This document shows, piece after piece, positions 28,384 through 37,722 of a stretch of 64,000 nucleotides of DNA. Location of the stretch: the NCBI RefSeq assembly GCF_020010925.1, contig NZ_JAGJBZ010000001.1, forward strand, positions 744,001 through 808,000, written 5' to 3'. The position numbers and the translations under genes were made by a program. Positions within the stretch are counted from its first letter, which is position 1; each line of letters starts with the position of its first letter. Under the pieces are notes generated by a model. It was not told the DNA's origin. It ran no database searches and was given only the letters and a program-made list of their open reading frames with translations. The DNA comes from Streptomyces griseiscabiei (GTDB lineage: Bacteria > Actinomycetota > Actinomycetes > Streptomycetales > Streptomycetaceae).

Positions 28384-30666
28384 CTACTCCGCCCGCAGCA
28401 CCAGCAGCGCCAGGTCGTCGTCCGGCGGGCGTTCCCCGAACTCGTGCACGAGCCGTCGGATGCGTTCGGCGATCAGCTGGGCGTCGAGGCCGGCGCAGCC
28501 GGAGAGCGCCACGGCGAGGCCGTCCCCGTCGTCGAACATGTGCGGACCGCTGCGCCGCTCGGTGACCCCGTCGGTCACACACAGCAGCGTGTCGCCGCAG
28601 CGCAGCTCGAACGTCTCGGACACGTACTCGGTGTCCTCGATCACCCCGAGCAGCGTCTGCGGCTCCGCCACGGCCCGTACGTCGCCGTCGGGGCCCAGGA
28701 GCAGCGGCAGCGGGTGCCCGGCGGAGGCGAGGGTGCAGCGGACGCCGCCGGGGACGGGGACGAGTTCGCCGTAGAGGAGGGAGAGGAAACGGGTCTGGGG
28801 GCCGTCGGGGTCGACGAGGCCGGGGTCGCCCGCCGTGACCAGGGCGCGGGCGGCGGCGTCGGCGGCCTCGGTGGCGTCGTCGAGGAGGAGCTGGTTGAGG
28901 CGGTCGAGCACGTCCGCCACGCCGTATCCCTCGCGGGCGAGCAGCCGCAGCCAGGGCCGGGCGAGGCCGATGACCACGGCCGCCTCGGGGCCCTTGCCCT
29001 GGACGTCGCCGATCGCGAAGCACCAGCGGCCCCGGCCCGCCGGGAAGAGGTCGTAGAAGTCGCCGCTGGGTCCGCCCTTGTCGCACGGCTCGTACACCAG
29101 TGCGCTGGACACCCCGGGGATCTCGGCGACCGCGCCCGGCAGCAGTCCGCGCTGGAGGACCCGGCTGATGGTGGCCTGGCGGGCGTACTGGCGGGCCGCG
29201 CCGATGGACAGCGCGATCCGCCGGCTGAGGTCCTCGACCAGCCCGGTCACCTCGTCCGGGAAGCGGAGCAGTCCGGCCCGGCCGATGACGAGCGTGCCGA
29301 GGGGCCGCCCGCCGGCGATCAGCCGGTAGGCGAGTGCGGCGCCGCCCTCGTCTTCGGCCTTGCCTTCGCTCTCGCTGTCGGTCTCGCTCTCGGCCTCGGT
29401 TCGATCCACAGGCCCGCCACCCTCCCCGGTGGCATCGGTCTCCGGCCCTCCCTCCGGCCCTCCCTCCGGCCCTCTCTCCGTTCCGGCGCCCGGCCAGGGG
29501 ACCGGCACCGCCCTCGACCGCACCGACTCGGGCAGTCTCGGCGGGTCCTGTTCCAGGGCCCGGCGGAGTTCCTCGATGCGGTTCTCGCTGCCGTGCCAGA
29601 CGCGGGCGAGGCGAGGCGCCGGGCCGAACGAGCCGTCGCCGCCGCGCCAGCCGAGCCCCTCGTCCTCCAGCCACACCGCGCACCAGTCGGCGAGCCTCGG
29701 CACCAGCAGCTGCCCGGCGAGCGCGGCGACCAGGTCCTCGTCCAGCTGTCCGGCGAGCAGATCGGACGCCTCGGCGAGGAAGGAGAGCGCGCCCCGGTTC
29801 AACCACTCCCGGTCGCGCTCCCCAGTGCGCCGGGGCGCGAGGGCGATCCGGTCCGCCGGGCTCACGCCGGACCCCGGGCCGGCCTCCCCGGCGTAGCCGG
29901 CGCAACCGGCGTACGCCCGCGCGTCCCAGCCCCGGTCCCCCTCGCCTGCACCGGCTTCCCCGCCCCCGTCATGGTCCGCGCCCCCTTCGCGCCCCTCCTC
30001 CCCCGACCCCGCCGCATCATCGCCGTACGCCTCGAACGCGCCCTCCACGGCCAGGGAACCGTCGACCGCCATCGCCATCGCCCCGTCCACGGACAGCCGC
30101 GCCCACACGGTCTTCATGCCTGTCCGGTAGGTGATCCCCCATGCCTCGGAGAGCGCGGCGACGAGCCGCAGGCCGCGCCCGTACTCGGCGTCCCCGTAAG
30201 GCCGTTCGACGAGGTAGGGGCGTTCGGCGCCCTCCTCCCGCACCGCACGGGAGGGGTGGTGGTCCGAGACCTCCACCAGCAGCCACCCGGCGGCGGTCGG
30301 GTCGTCGCGGCCGAGCCGGCACAGGAGGTCGACGTCCGTGCCCGCGTGGACGACCGCGTTGGTGACCAGCTCGCTGACCACGACGAGCGCGTCCTCGACG
30401 AGACGGGCGGGCAGCGCGGCGGCTCCCGGCAGATCGAGTTCCGCCCACTCCGCGAGCGCGGCGCCGACGAAGCGCCGGGCGGCTCCCGGCGCGAGCGGGC
30501 CCCCGGGCAGCGACAGATGCGCCATCGCGCGCCGGTCGACGCCCGCGTACGCGGGCGCGGCGGATGATGGATCGGACGGCGCGGCGTACAGGGTTTCGGG
30601 CCCGACGCGCGCCGGCGTATCGGAAGCACAGGACACGATGTCCCGTTGCGTCGGAATGGCCCCCAC
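28384..30666 (-). CDS. RsbW-like kinase / GAF / PP2C (SpoIIE) regulator, OsaC-like
   Basis: A 760-residue cytosolic signalling protein. Residues about 45-185 form a GHKL anti-sigma-kinase-like ATPase (N-box VVVSELVTNAVVHAGTD, then EYGRGLRLVAALSEAWG). A low-complexity linker rich in Gly/Glu/Asp follows (about 190-290), then a GAF-like sensor (about 290-480). The C-terminus is a PP2C/SpoIIE phosphatase (about 500-757) with PSGDFYDLFPAG, FAIGDVQGKGPEAA and LLCVTDGVTERR. The GTG at 30666 has AGGGAG 8 nt upstream. It is divergent from the hybrid kinase gene. Domain order and context match OsaC, which modulates SigB after osmotic stress in S. coelicolor; orthology is inferred. Confidence 0.88.
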   Translation of the reverse strand: MGAIPTQRDIVSCASDTPARVGPETLYAAPSDPSSAAPAYAGVDRRAMAHLSLPGGPLAPGAARRFVGAALAEWAELDLPGAAALPARLVEDALVVVSELVTNAVVHAGTDVDLLCRLGRDDPTAAGWLLVEVSDHHPSRAVREEGAERPYLVERPYGDAEYGRGLRLVAALSEAWGITYRTGMKTVWARLSVDGAMAMAVDGSLAVEGAFEAYGDDAAGSGEEGREGGADHDGGGEAGAGEGDRGWDARAYAGCAGYAGEAGPGSGVSPADRIALAPRRTGERDREWLNRGALSFLAEASDLLAGQLDEDLVAALAGQLLVPRLADWCAVWLEDEGLGWRGGDGSFGPAPRLARVWHGSENRIEELRRALEQDPPRLPESVRSRAVPVPWPGAGTERGPEGGPEGGPETDATGEGGGPVDRTEAESETDSESEGKAEDEGGAALAYRLIAGGRPLGTLVIGRAGLLRFPDEVTGLVEDLSRRIALSIGAARQYARQATISRVLQRGLLPGAVAEIPGVSSALVYEPCDKGGPSGDFYDLFPAGRGRWCFAIGDVQGKGPEAAVVIGLARPWLRLLAREGYGVADVLDRLNQLLLDDATEAADAAARALVTAGDPGLVDPDGPQTRFLSLLYGELVPVPGGVRCTLASAGHPLPLLLGPDGDVRAVAEPQTLLGVIEDTEYVSETFELRCGDTLLCVTDGVTERRSGPHMFDDGDGLAVALSGCAGLDAQLIAERIRRLVHEFGERPPDDDLALLVLRAE

Positions 30667-30770
30667 TGAGCGGCTCCCTGAGAAAGTTCGGACGAATAGG
30701 CCTCAGGCGGCACGGACAGAGTGACAGACTGACCCCGCCCATAAGCGCCGAGTTACCGAAGTGGGCCACC

Positions 30771-33700
30771 ATGAGTGAGAACAGTGCTACGCGGGTGCTC
30801 GAAAACAGCCAATCGGACAGTCGAGCCGACAGCCGGGTGGACAACCGAGCCGACAGCCGGGCGGACGGGTCGATCCGGGCCTCCGATCTCCGCGCGCTGA
30901 CCGCCGCCATGACCGCCGCACGCGACGGAAGCTTCACCAAGATCCCGGAGGCGGGCCCCGCACCGGTGGCGGAGCTGTGCGCGCTCTTCAACCAGATCAT
31001 CGACCGCAGCACCCACTTCGGCGGCGAAGTGCAGCGCGTACGGCGGGAGTTGGTCCGGCACGGCCGGCTGGACGAGCGGCTCTCGGCCAGCCCCGGCCAG
31101 GGCGCCTGGGCGACCCGTGTCGACGACGTCAACCAGACGCTCGACGCCCTGGTCGCCCCCGCCGCGAACGCCACCCGGGTCCTGGACGCGGTGGCCGGCG
31201 GCGACCTGACCCAACGCGTCGACCTGCACGACGGCAACCGTCAACTCCGGGGCGATCTCCGGCGGTTGGGCCGCGCCGTGAACAAGATGGTCGACCAGTT
31301 GTCGCTGTTCACGGGTGAGGTGACCCGGGTGGCCCGCGAGGTCGGCACCGAGGGGCGCCTCGGCGGCCGGGCCAAGGTCCGTGGCCTGTCCGGGAGTTGG
31401 CGGGACGTGACGGAGGCGGTCAACACCATGGCCGCCCGACTGACCGCGCAGGTGCGGGACATCGCCCTGGTGACGACGTCGGTGGCGCGCGGCGACCTCA
31501 CCCGTACGGTGACGGTCGAGGCGACCGGTGAGTTGCTCGAACTGAAGCTCACCGTGAACACGATGGTCGATCAGCTGTCCGCGTTCGCCGACGAGGTCAC
31601 CCGCGTCGCCCGCGAGGTCGGCACCGAAGGGCAGCTCGGCGGCCGGGCCCAGGTCCGGGGCGTCTCCGGGGTGTGGAAGGACCTCACCGACAACGTCAAC
31701 TTCATGGCGTCCAACCTGACTTCGCAGGTCCGCAACATCGCCCAGGTGACGACGGCCGTGGCGAACGGCGACCTCTCACAGAAGATCATGGTCGACGCGC
31801 AGGGCGAGATCCTGGAGCTGAAGTCGACGATCAACACGATGGTCGACCAGCTCTCCGCCTTCGCCGACGAGGTCACCCGCGTCGCCCGCGAGGTCGGCAC
31901 CGAAGGCAACCTCGGCGGCCGGGCCCAGGTGCGCGGCGTCTCCGGCGTCTGGAAAGACCTCACCGACAACGTCAACTTCATGGCGGACAACCTGACTTCA
32001 CAGGTCAGGAACATCGCCCTCGTGTCGACGGCCGTCGCCCAGGGCGACCTCGGCAAGAAGATCACGGTCGAGGCGAAGGGCGAGATCCTCGAACTCAAGT
32101 CGACGATCAACACGATGGTCGACCAGCTCTCCGCCTTCGCCGACGAGGTCACCCGCGTCGCCCGCGAGGTCGGCACCGAAGGCAACCTCGGCGGCCAGGC
32201 GCAGGTACGCGGCGTCTCCGGCGTCTGGAAGGACCTCACCGACAACGTCAACTTCATGGCCCTGAACCTGACTTCACAGGTCCGCAACATCGCCCAGGTC
32301 ACCACCGCCGTCGCCAACGGCGACCTCTCCAAGAAGATCACCGTCGACGCGCGCGGCGAGATCCTGGAACTGAAGGACACCGTCAACACGATGGTGGAGC
32401 AGTTGCGGGCCTTCGCCGACGAGGTGACGAGGGTGGCCCGCGAGGTCGGCACCGACGGCGCGCTCGGCGGCCGGGCCCAGGTGCTGGGCGTGTCGGGTGT
32501 GTGGCGGGACCTCACCGACAACGTCAACTACATGGCGGACAACCTGACTTCACAGGTCAGGAACATCGCCCAGGTGACCACGGCGGTGGCCAACGGCGAC
32601 CTCTCCAAGAAGATCGACGTGGACGCGCGCGGCGAGATCCTGGAGCTGAAGACAGCCATCAACACCATGGTCGACACCCTCTCCTCCTTCTCCTCCGAGG
32701 TCACCCGCGTCGCCCGCGAGGTCGGCTCCGAGGGCCAACTCGGCGGCCAGGCACGGGTGGAGGGCGTGTACGGCACCTGGAAGCGGCTGACGACGAACGT
32801 GAACGAACTCGCGTCGAACCTGACCACCCAGGTCCGCGCGATCGCCGAGGTCGCCTCCGCCGTGGCGCAGGGAGACATGTCGCGCTCGATCACGGTGGAG
32901 ACGCAGGGCGAGGTCGCCGAGCTGAAGGACAACATCAACCTGATGGTGGCCAACCTCCGCGAGACCACCCGCGCGAAGGACTGGCTGGAGTCCAACCTCG
33001 CCCGGCTCGCCGCCCTGATGCAGGGCCACCGCGATCTGATGGAGGTCGCCGACCTGATCCTGCGCGAGCTGACCCCGCTGGTGAACGCCCAGTACGGCGC
33101 CTTCTATCTGGCCGACCCGGACGAGGACGGCGCATCCCCGCTCCCGGTGGCGCCCACCAAGGGACTGGCCTTCATCGCGGGCTACGGGGCGGCGCAGGGC
33201 GCGACCGTGGAGACCGGCGGCCTGCCCGTGCACGGTCTGGTCGCGCAGGCGGCCCGGGAGAAGAAGCGGATCCTGGTGGAGGAGGCCCCACCGGACTACA
33301 TCAAGATCAACAGTGGGCTGGGGGAAGCGTCCCCGTCCAGCGTGGTGATCATCCCGATCCTCTTCGAGGACAAGCTCCTCGGGGTGATCGAGCTGGCCTC
33401 CTTCTCCCGCTTCTCCGATGTCCACCTGGCGTTCTTCGACCAGTTCGTGAACACCATCGGTGTCGCCATCAACACCATCATCGCCAACTCCCGCACGGAG
33501 TCCCTGCTCGGCGAGTCCCAGCGCCTCGCCATGCAGCTCCAGGAGCGCTCCGACGAACTCCAGATGCAACAGGCGGAGTTGCAGCGCTCCAACGCCGAAC
33601 TGGAGGAGAAGGCCGCTCTGTTGGCCACCTCCTCCCAGTACAAGTCGGAGTTCCTGGCGAACATGTCCCATGAGCTGCGCACCCCGCTGAACTCCCTGCT

Positions 33701-34955
33701 GATCCTGGCGCGGCTGCTCTCCGACAACCCGGACGGCCATCTCACCGACCAGGAGGTGCAGTTCGCGACCACGATCCACCGCTCCGGCTCCGACCTCCTC
33801 CAGCTGATCAACGACATCCTCGACCTCTCGAAGATCGAGGCCGGCCGGATGGACGTACGCCCCAAGCGCCTCCCGCTCATCAAGCTGCTGGACTACGTGC
33901 ACGCCACGTTCCGCCCGCTCACCCTCGACCGGGGCCTGGCCTTCGACGTCACGGTCGGCGACGACGTACCCCGCGAGATGTACTCCGACGAGCAGCGCCT
34001 CCAGCAGATCCTGCGCAACCTCCTGTCCAACGCGATCAAGTTCACCGCGTCCGGCCGGGTCGAGCTGACCGTCGCCCGCGTCAAGGACCCCGACCACCGC
34101 TTCACCCGCGAGGACCACGATGCCGCGACCGCCGAGGTGATCGCCTTCGCGGTCTCCGACACCGGGATCGGTATCGCGGCCGAGAAACTCCCGGTGATCT
34201 TCGAGGCGTTCCAGCAGGCCGACGGCACCACCAACCGCAAGTACGGCGGCACCGGCCTCGGCCTCTCCATCAGCCGGGAGATCGCCGGTCTGCTCGGCGG
34301 CCGGATCATCGCCGAGAGCGTCCCGGGCAAGGGCTCCACCTTCACGCTGTACGTGCCCGTCTTCAGCCCCGGCCACGGCGTGACCGGCCATGCCGCCGAG
34401 GAGCCCGGCAGCCTCGTACCCGAACAGCTGACCACCGAGCCGTACCCGGCCGCCCACGACAGCGGCACGCACGACAGCGACGACACCTGGCCCGCGCCCA
34501 CCAAACTGGAGGCGTGGAAGGCGGGCCGCGCCGGTCAAGTGCTGCCCGGCCGCCGGGTGTTGATCGTCGACGACGACATCCGCAACGTCTTCGCGCTCAC
34601 CCATGTACTGGGCCGTGTCGGGATGCCCGTCCTGTACGCGGAGAACGGCCGCGAGGGCATCGAGACCCTGGAGCGCAACCCGGACGTCGAACTCGTCCTG
34701 ATGGACATCATGATGCCGGAGATGGACGGCTACGAGACGATCTCCGCGATCCGCCGCACCCCGCGCTGGGCGGGCCTGCCCATCGTCGCCCTCACCGCCA
34801 AGGCGATGCCCGGCGACCGCGAGAAGTCCATCGTCCGCGGCGCCAACGACTACGTACCGAAGCCGGTGGACGTCGACCAGCTGCTCACGGTCGTCTGCGC
34901 GGTCCTGGACCCGGAGGCCGCGGAGAACGAAGAGAACGAGGCACCCTCACCATGA
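30771..34955 (+). CDS. Hybrid histidine kinase with HAMP-type repeat array, OsaA-like
   Basis: A 1394-residue protein with no evident membrane helices. Residues 183-734 are six exact 92-residue repeats, each containing [10 protein letters not shown](T/S)-(E/D)-G and a [22 protein letters not shown] linker; each repeat corresponds to a pair of HAMP-type segments. Next come a GAF domain (about 750-905), a coiled coil, HisKA ([13 protein letters not shown], His near 966), HATPase ([21 protein letters not shown]) and a C-terminal receiver ([11 protein letters not shown], Asp near 1311). The repeat array strongly resembles that of fungal group III osmosensing kinases (Nik1/Os-1). Its stop overlaps the next gene (ATGA). 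It is likely OsaA-like. Confidence 0.92.
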   Translation: MSENSATRVLENSQSDSRADSRVDNRADSRADGSIRASDLRALTAAMTAARDGSFTKIPEAGPAPVAELCALFNQIIDRSTHFGGEVQRVRRELVRHGRLDERLSASPGQGAWATRVDDVNQTLDALVAPAANATRVLDAVAGGDLTQRVDLHDGNRQLRGDLRRLGRAVNKMVDQLSLFTGEVTRVAREVGTEGRLGGRAKVRGLSGSWRDVTEAVNTMAARLTAQVRDIALVTTSVARGDLTRTVTVEATGELLELKLTVNTMVDQLSAFADEVTRVAREVGTEGQLGGRAQVRGVSGVWKDLTDNVNFMASNLTSQVRNIAQVTTAVANGDLSQKIMVDAQGEILELKSTINTMVDQLSAFADEVTRVAREVGTEGNLGGRAQVRGVSGVWKDLTDNVNFMADNLTSQVRNIALVSTAVAQGDLGKKITVEAKGEILELKSTINTMVDQLSAFADEVTRVAREVGTEGNLGGQAQVRGVSGVWKDLTDNVNFMALNLTSQVRNIAQVTTAVANGDLSKKITVDARGEILELKDTVNTMVEQLRAFADEVTRVAREVGTDGALGGRAQVLGVSGVWRDLTDNVNYMADNLTSQVRNIAQVTTAVANGDLSKKIDVDARGEILELKTAINTMVDTLSSFSSEVTRVAREVGSEGQLGGQARVEGVYGTWKRLTTNVNELASNLTTQVRAIAEVASAVAQGDMSRSITVETQGEVAELKDNINLMVANLRETTRAKDWLESNLARLAALMQGHRDLMEVADLILRELTPLVNAQYGAFYLADPDEDGASPLPVAPTKGLAFIAGYGAAQGATVETGGLPVHGLVAQAAREKKRILVEEAPPDYIKINSGLGEASPSSVVIIPILFEDKLLGVIELASFSRFSDVHLAFFDQFVNTIGVAINTIIANSRTESLLGESQRLAMQLQERSDELQMQQAELQRSNAELEEKAALLATSSQYKSEFLANMSHELRTPLNSLLILARLLSDNPDGHLTDQEVQFATTIHRSGSDLLQLINDILDLSKIEAGRMDVRPKRLPLIKLLDYVHATFRPLTLDRGLAFDVTVGDDVPREMYSDEQRLQQILRNLLSNAIKFTASGRVELTVARVKDPDHRFTREDHDAATAEVIAFAVSDTGIGIAAEKLPVIFEAFQQADGTTNRKYGGTGLGLSISREIAGLLGGRIIAESVPGKGSTFTLYVPVFSPGHGVTGHAAEEPGSLVPEQLTTEPYPAAHDSGTHDSDDTWPAPTKLEAWKAGRAGQVLPGRRVLIVDDDIRNVFALTHVLGRVGMPVLYAENGREGIETLERNPDVELVLMDIMMPEMDGYETISAIRRTPRWAGLPIVALTAKAMPGDREKSIVRGANDYVPKPVDVDQLLTVVCAVLDPEAAENEENEAPSP
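31317..32972 (+). repeat. Six tandem 276-bp repeats encoding the HAMP array
   Basis: Unit starts at the codon GAG of [10 protein letters not shown] fall at 31317, 31593, 31869, 32145, 32421 and 32697, exactly 276 bp apart. Units 2-5 are the most alike at the nucleotide level. Such a perfect period keeps the coiled-coil register and allows unit gain or loss by recombination. Confidence 0.95.
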
Positions 34956-35524
34956 CCACTCAGGACCGGACCGACCACAGCGCGGGCATCCTCCTCGTCG
35001 ACGACATGGAGGACAACCTGATCGCCCTGGAGGCCGTCCTGGCATCCCTCAACGAGCCGCTGGTACGCGCCCGTTCGGGCGAGGAGGCGATGAAGGCGCT
35101 GCTCCGGCAGCGCTTCGCCGTGGTCCTCCTCGACATCCGGATGCCCGGCATGGACGGCTTCGAGACCGCCGCCCACATCAAGCGCCTCGACCAGACCAAG
35201 GACGTCCCGATCATCTTCCTCACCGGCACGGACGCCGACGCCGGCTACGCCTTCCGCGGCTACGCCACCGGCGCCGCCGACTACCTCACCAAGCCCTTCG
35301 ACCCCTGGGTGTTACGGGCGAAGGTCAGCGTCTTCCTCGACCTTCACCGCAAGACCCGCGCCCTGGAGACCCTGCTGGCGAACCAACGGGAACACGCGGA
35401 ACAGGTCAACGCCCGCCTGGCCGCCCTGGAAAAACAACTGACCACACCCACACCGGACTTGACCGAGCTGCGCATACAGATACGCGACCTTCAAGCCTTG
35501 GTGGAGAGCAACCGCGCCCTTTAG
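34952..35524 (+). CDS. Receiver/coiled-coil response regulator, OsaB-like
   Basis: A 190-residue response regulator. An N-terminal receiver domain (about 12-130) has the acidic pair in ILLVDDMEDN, the phospho-acceptor Asp in VVLLDIRMPGMDG, and the Thr/Lys switch residues in IIFLTGTDA and LTKPFD. The C-terminal about 60 residues form a charged coiled coil (TLLANQREHAEQVNARLAAL), with no DNA-binding domain. It overlaps the kinase gene by ATGA, so the pair is cognate. This matches OsaB. Its stop codon TAG sits at the junction with a half-copy of the dispersed repeat, so the extreme C-terminus may have been trimmed by that insertion. Confidence 0.9.
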   Translation: MTTQDRTDHSAGILLVDDMEDNLIALEAVLASLNEPLVRARSGEEAMKALLRQRFAVVLLDIRMPGMDGFETAAHIKRLDQTKDVPIIFLTGTDADAGYAFRGYATGAADYLTKPFDPWVLRAKVSVFLDLHRKTRALETLLANQREHAEQVNARLAALEKQLTTPTPDLTELRIQIRDLQALVESNRAL

Positions 35525-35553
35525 GGGCGCGGGGAACTGCGCGACAAGCCACA
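35520..35553. repeat. Dispersed repeat, half-copy at the response-regulator 3' end
   Basis: Only the right half-element (AGGGGCGCGGGGAACTGCGC followed by GACAAGCC) is present, fused to the end of the upstream gene. The TAG stop codon at 35522-35524 lies at the junction. Confidence 0.8.
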
Positions 35554-35600
35554 ACGAACCCGCAGCCGCCGCCCAGCCCCGCCACCCCCTTCAGACCGCG

Positions 35601-37478
35601 CTACGCCTCACGAGCCCCCGCGTACATCTCGTCGATGAGGTGCTGGTACTCCTTCTCCACCACCGGCCGCTTCAACTTCAGACTCGGCGTCAGCTCACCG
35701 TGCTCGACATCGAGATCCCGCGGCAGCAGCCGGAACTTCTTGATGGTCTGCCACCGCTGCAGCCCCTCGTTGAGCTGCTTGACATGCCCCTCGACCATCT
35801 CCACCGTCGCCGGCGCCGAGATGACCTCCTCGTACGACTTCCCGGCCAGCCCGTTCTCCGCGGCCCACGCCTGGATGGACAGCTCGTCGAGCGCGATGAG
35901 GGCCGTGCAGAAGTTCCGGTCCGCGCCGATCACCATCACGTTGGAGGTGAAGGGGCACAGCGCCTTGAACTGCCCCTCGATCTCGGTCGGCGCGATGTAC
36001 TTGCCGCCGGAGGTCTTGAACAGGTCCTTCTTCCGGTCGGTGATCCGCAGATACCCGTCGGGCGACAGCTCCCCGATGTCCCCGGTGTGGAACCACCCGT
36101 CGGCCTCCAGCACCTCCGCCGTCTTCTCCGGCAGCCCGTGGTACCCCTCCATGACACCGGGACCGCGCAGCAGGATCTCGCCGTCGTCCGCGATCCGCAC
36201 CTCACAGCCGGGCAGCGGCTTGCCGACCGTACCGGTGCGGTACGCCTCGCCCGGGTTCACGAAGGACGCCGCCGAGGTCTCGGTGAGGCCGTAGCCCTCC
36301 AGGATGTGGATGCCGGCGCCGGCGAAGAAGAAGCCGATCTCGGGCGCCAGCGCGACCGAGCCGGAGACACAGGCCCGCAGCCGGCCGCCGAACGCCTCGC
36401 GGAGCTTGGCGTACACCAGCGTGTCGGCGACCTTGTGCTTCGCGCCCAGCGCGAACGGCACCGAGGCGGTGCCGGTGCGCCGGAAGTTGTCCTGGCTGGC
36501 CTTGGCGTACTCACGGGAGACCCCGGCCGCCCACTGGAAGATCTTGTACTTGGCCGGGCCGCCCGCGCGGGCCTTGGCGACGACGCCGTTGTAGACCTTC
36601 TCGAAGATGCGGGGCACGGCCGCCATGTACGTCGGCTGCACGACCGGCAGATTCTCGATGATCTTGTCGATCCGGCCGTCGACCGCGGTGACGTGCCCGA
36701 CCTCGATCTGACCGCTGGTGAGCACCTTGCCGAACACGTGCGCGAGCGGCAGCCACAGGTACTGCACGTCCTCGGCGCTGACCAGCCCGGTCGCGGCGAT
36801 CGCCTTCGCCATGTACGACCAGTTGTCGTGCGGAAGGCGGACACCCTTGGGGCGGCCGGTGGTGCCCGAGGTGTAGATGAGGGTGGCCAGCTGGTCCTTG
36901 GTGATCGCGCCGACCTTCTCCTTGATCAGGTCGGGCTTCTTCTCCAGGTACGCGGCGCCGCGCTTCTCCAGCTCCGCCAGCGAGAGCACCCAGTCCTCGG
37001 AGAGGTCCGCGCCCTCGGTGTCGATGACGACGACATGCGTCAGCTCGGGCAGCTCGGCCTTCTTCTCCCGGGCCTTCGCGAGCTGCGCCGCGTCCTCGGC
37101 GATGAGGACCCGGCTGGAGGAGTCCGAGAGGATGTACGCGGACTCCTCCGCGTTGGTCTGCGGATAGACCGTCGTGGTCGCGGCCCCGGCGCACATGATG
37201 CCGAGGTCGGCGAGGATCCACTCGATACGCGTCGACGAGGCGAGGGCGACGCGCTGCTCAGGCTGCACGCCCAGCTCGATCAGCCCGGCCGCGACGGCGT
37301 ACACCCGCTCGGCCGACTGCGCCCAGCTCAGCGACTTCCAGTCGGAGGGCCCCTCGCCGGAGGCCGGCGGCACCGGGTAGCGGTAGGCCTCGCCGTCGGG
37401 CGTCGCCGCCACGCGCTCCAGGAAGAGGGCCGCCACCGAGGGCGGACGGTTCTCGATCAGGGTCTGTGTGTCGCTCAC
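35601..37478 (-). CDS. Long-chain fatty acid--CoA ligase
   Basis: A 625-residue ANL-superfamily adenylate-forming enzyme that activates long-chain fatty acids to acyl-CoA, membrane-associated or cytosolic. The P-loop motif is YTSGTTGRPKGVRL (about residue 200). Further motifs are GYGLTETSAASFVN, the hinge DGWFHTGDIGELSPDGYLRITDRKKD (split across the domain border) and the C-terminal catalytic-lysine region ELTPSLKLKRPVV. The length fits the FadD15/AMP-forming long-chain class. An ACTCGCGAGT palindrome lies about 75 bp upstream of the start and may be an operator. It is monocistronic between the response regulator and lepA. Confidence 0.92.
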   Translation of the reverse strand: MSDTQTLIENRPPSVAALFLERVAATPDGEAYRYPVPPASGEGPSDWKSLSWAQSAERVYAVAAGLIELGVQPEQRVALASSTRIEWILADLGIMCAGAATTTVYPQTNAEESAYILSDSSSRVLIAEDAAQLAKAREKKAELPELTHVVVIDTEGADLSEDWVLSLAELEKRGAAYLEKKPDLIKEKVGAITKDQLATLIYTSGTTGRPKGVRLPHDNWSYMAKAIAATGLVSAEDVQYLWLPLAHVFGKVLTSGQIEVGHVTAVDGRIDKIIENLPVVQPTYMAAVPRIFEKVYNGVVAKARAGGPAKYKIFQWAAGVSREYAKASQDNFRRTGTASVPFALGAKHKVADTLVYAKLREAFGGRLRACVSGSVALAPEIGFFFAGAGIHILEGYGLTETSAASFVNPGEAYRTGTVGKPLPGCEVRIADDGEILLRGPGVMEGYHGLPEKTAEVLEADGWFHTGDIGELSPDGYLRITDRKKDLFKTSGGKYIAPTEIEGQFKALCPFTSNVMVIGADRNFCTALIALDELSIQAWAAENGLAGKSYEEVISAPATVEMVEGHVKQLNEGLQRWQTIKKFRLLPRDLDVEHGELTPSLKLKRPVVEKEYQHLIDEMYAGAREA

Positions 37479-37551
37479 GACATCCTCCGGGGCACGCGAC
37501 AGTGCGGCTGGCTCATGGACTGCGCGGCTGGCTCAAAGCGGCTGTTGTTTA

Positions 37552-37561
37552 ACTCGCGAGT
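37552..37561. promoter_or_regulatory. Palindrome in the acyl-CoA ligase promoter region
   Basis: ACTCGCGAGT is a perfect 10-bp palindrome within an AT-richer stretch (TTTAACTCGCGAGTAACTAT), about 75 bp upstream of the ligase start codon. A TetR-type fatty-acid-responsive repressor site is plausible but only inferred. Confidence 0.4.
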
Positions 37562-37655
37562 AACTATCGAGTGGTGATCAGGGTAGAGCCCGGTCCGCCC
37601 GTTGGTAAGAGGCGGCGGCAGGTCACTTTCCACCGAGAACGACCCTACGAACACA

Positions 37656-37691
37656 CGTGGGCCCGTCGCGACGACACGCGACGGGCCCACG
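37656..37691. terminator. Strong hairpin terminator downstream of lepA
   Basis: A perfect 15-bp stem (37656-37670 with 37677-37691) with a 6-nt loop lies 32 bp beyond the lepA stop codon on the minus strand. It separates lepA transcription from the acyl-CoA ligase gene. Confidence 0.88.
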
Positions 37692-37722
37692 CCCGGCCCA
37701 AGTTCCCCGGGGTAACCGGTGG

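Noticed and set aside
27361..30567. 1068-codon plus-strand open frame
   Set aside because: It runs antisense through hemW and the PP2C regulator, with no recognisable domain.
31317..32972. Possible CRISPR or satellite array
   Set aside because: The 276-bp units are in-frame coding repeats of the kinase HAMP array, without spacers.
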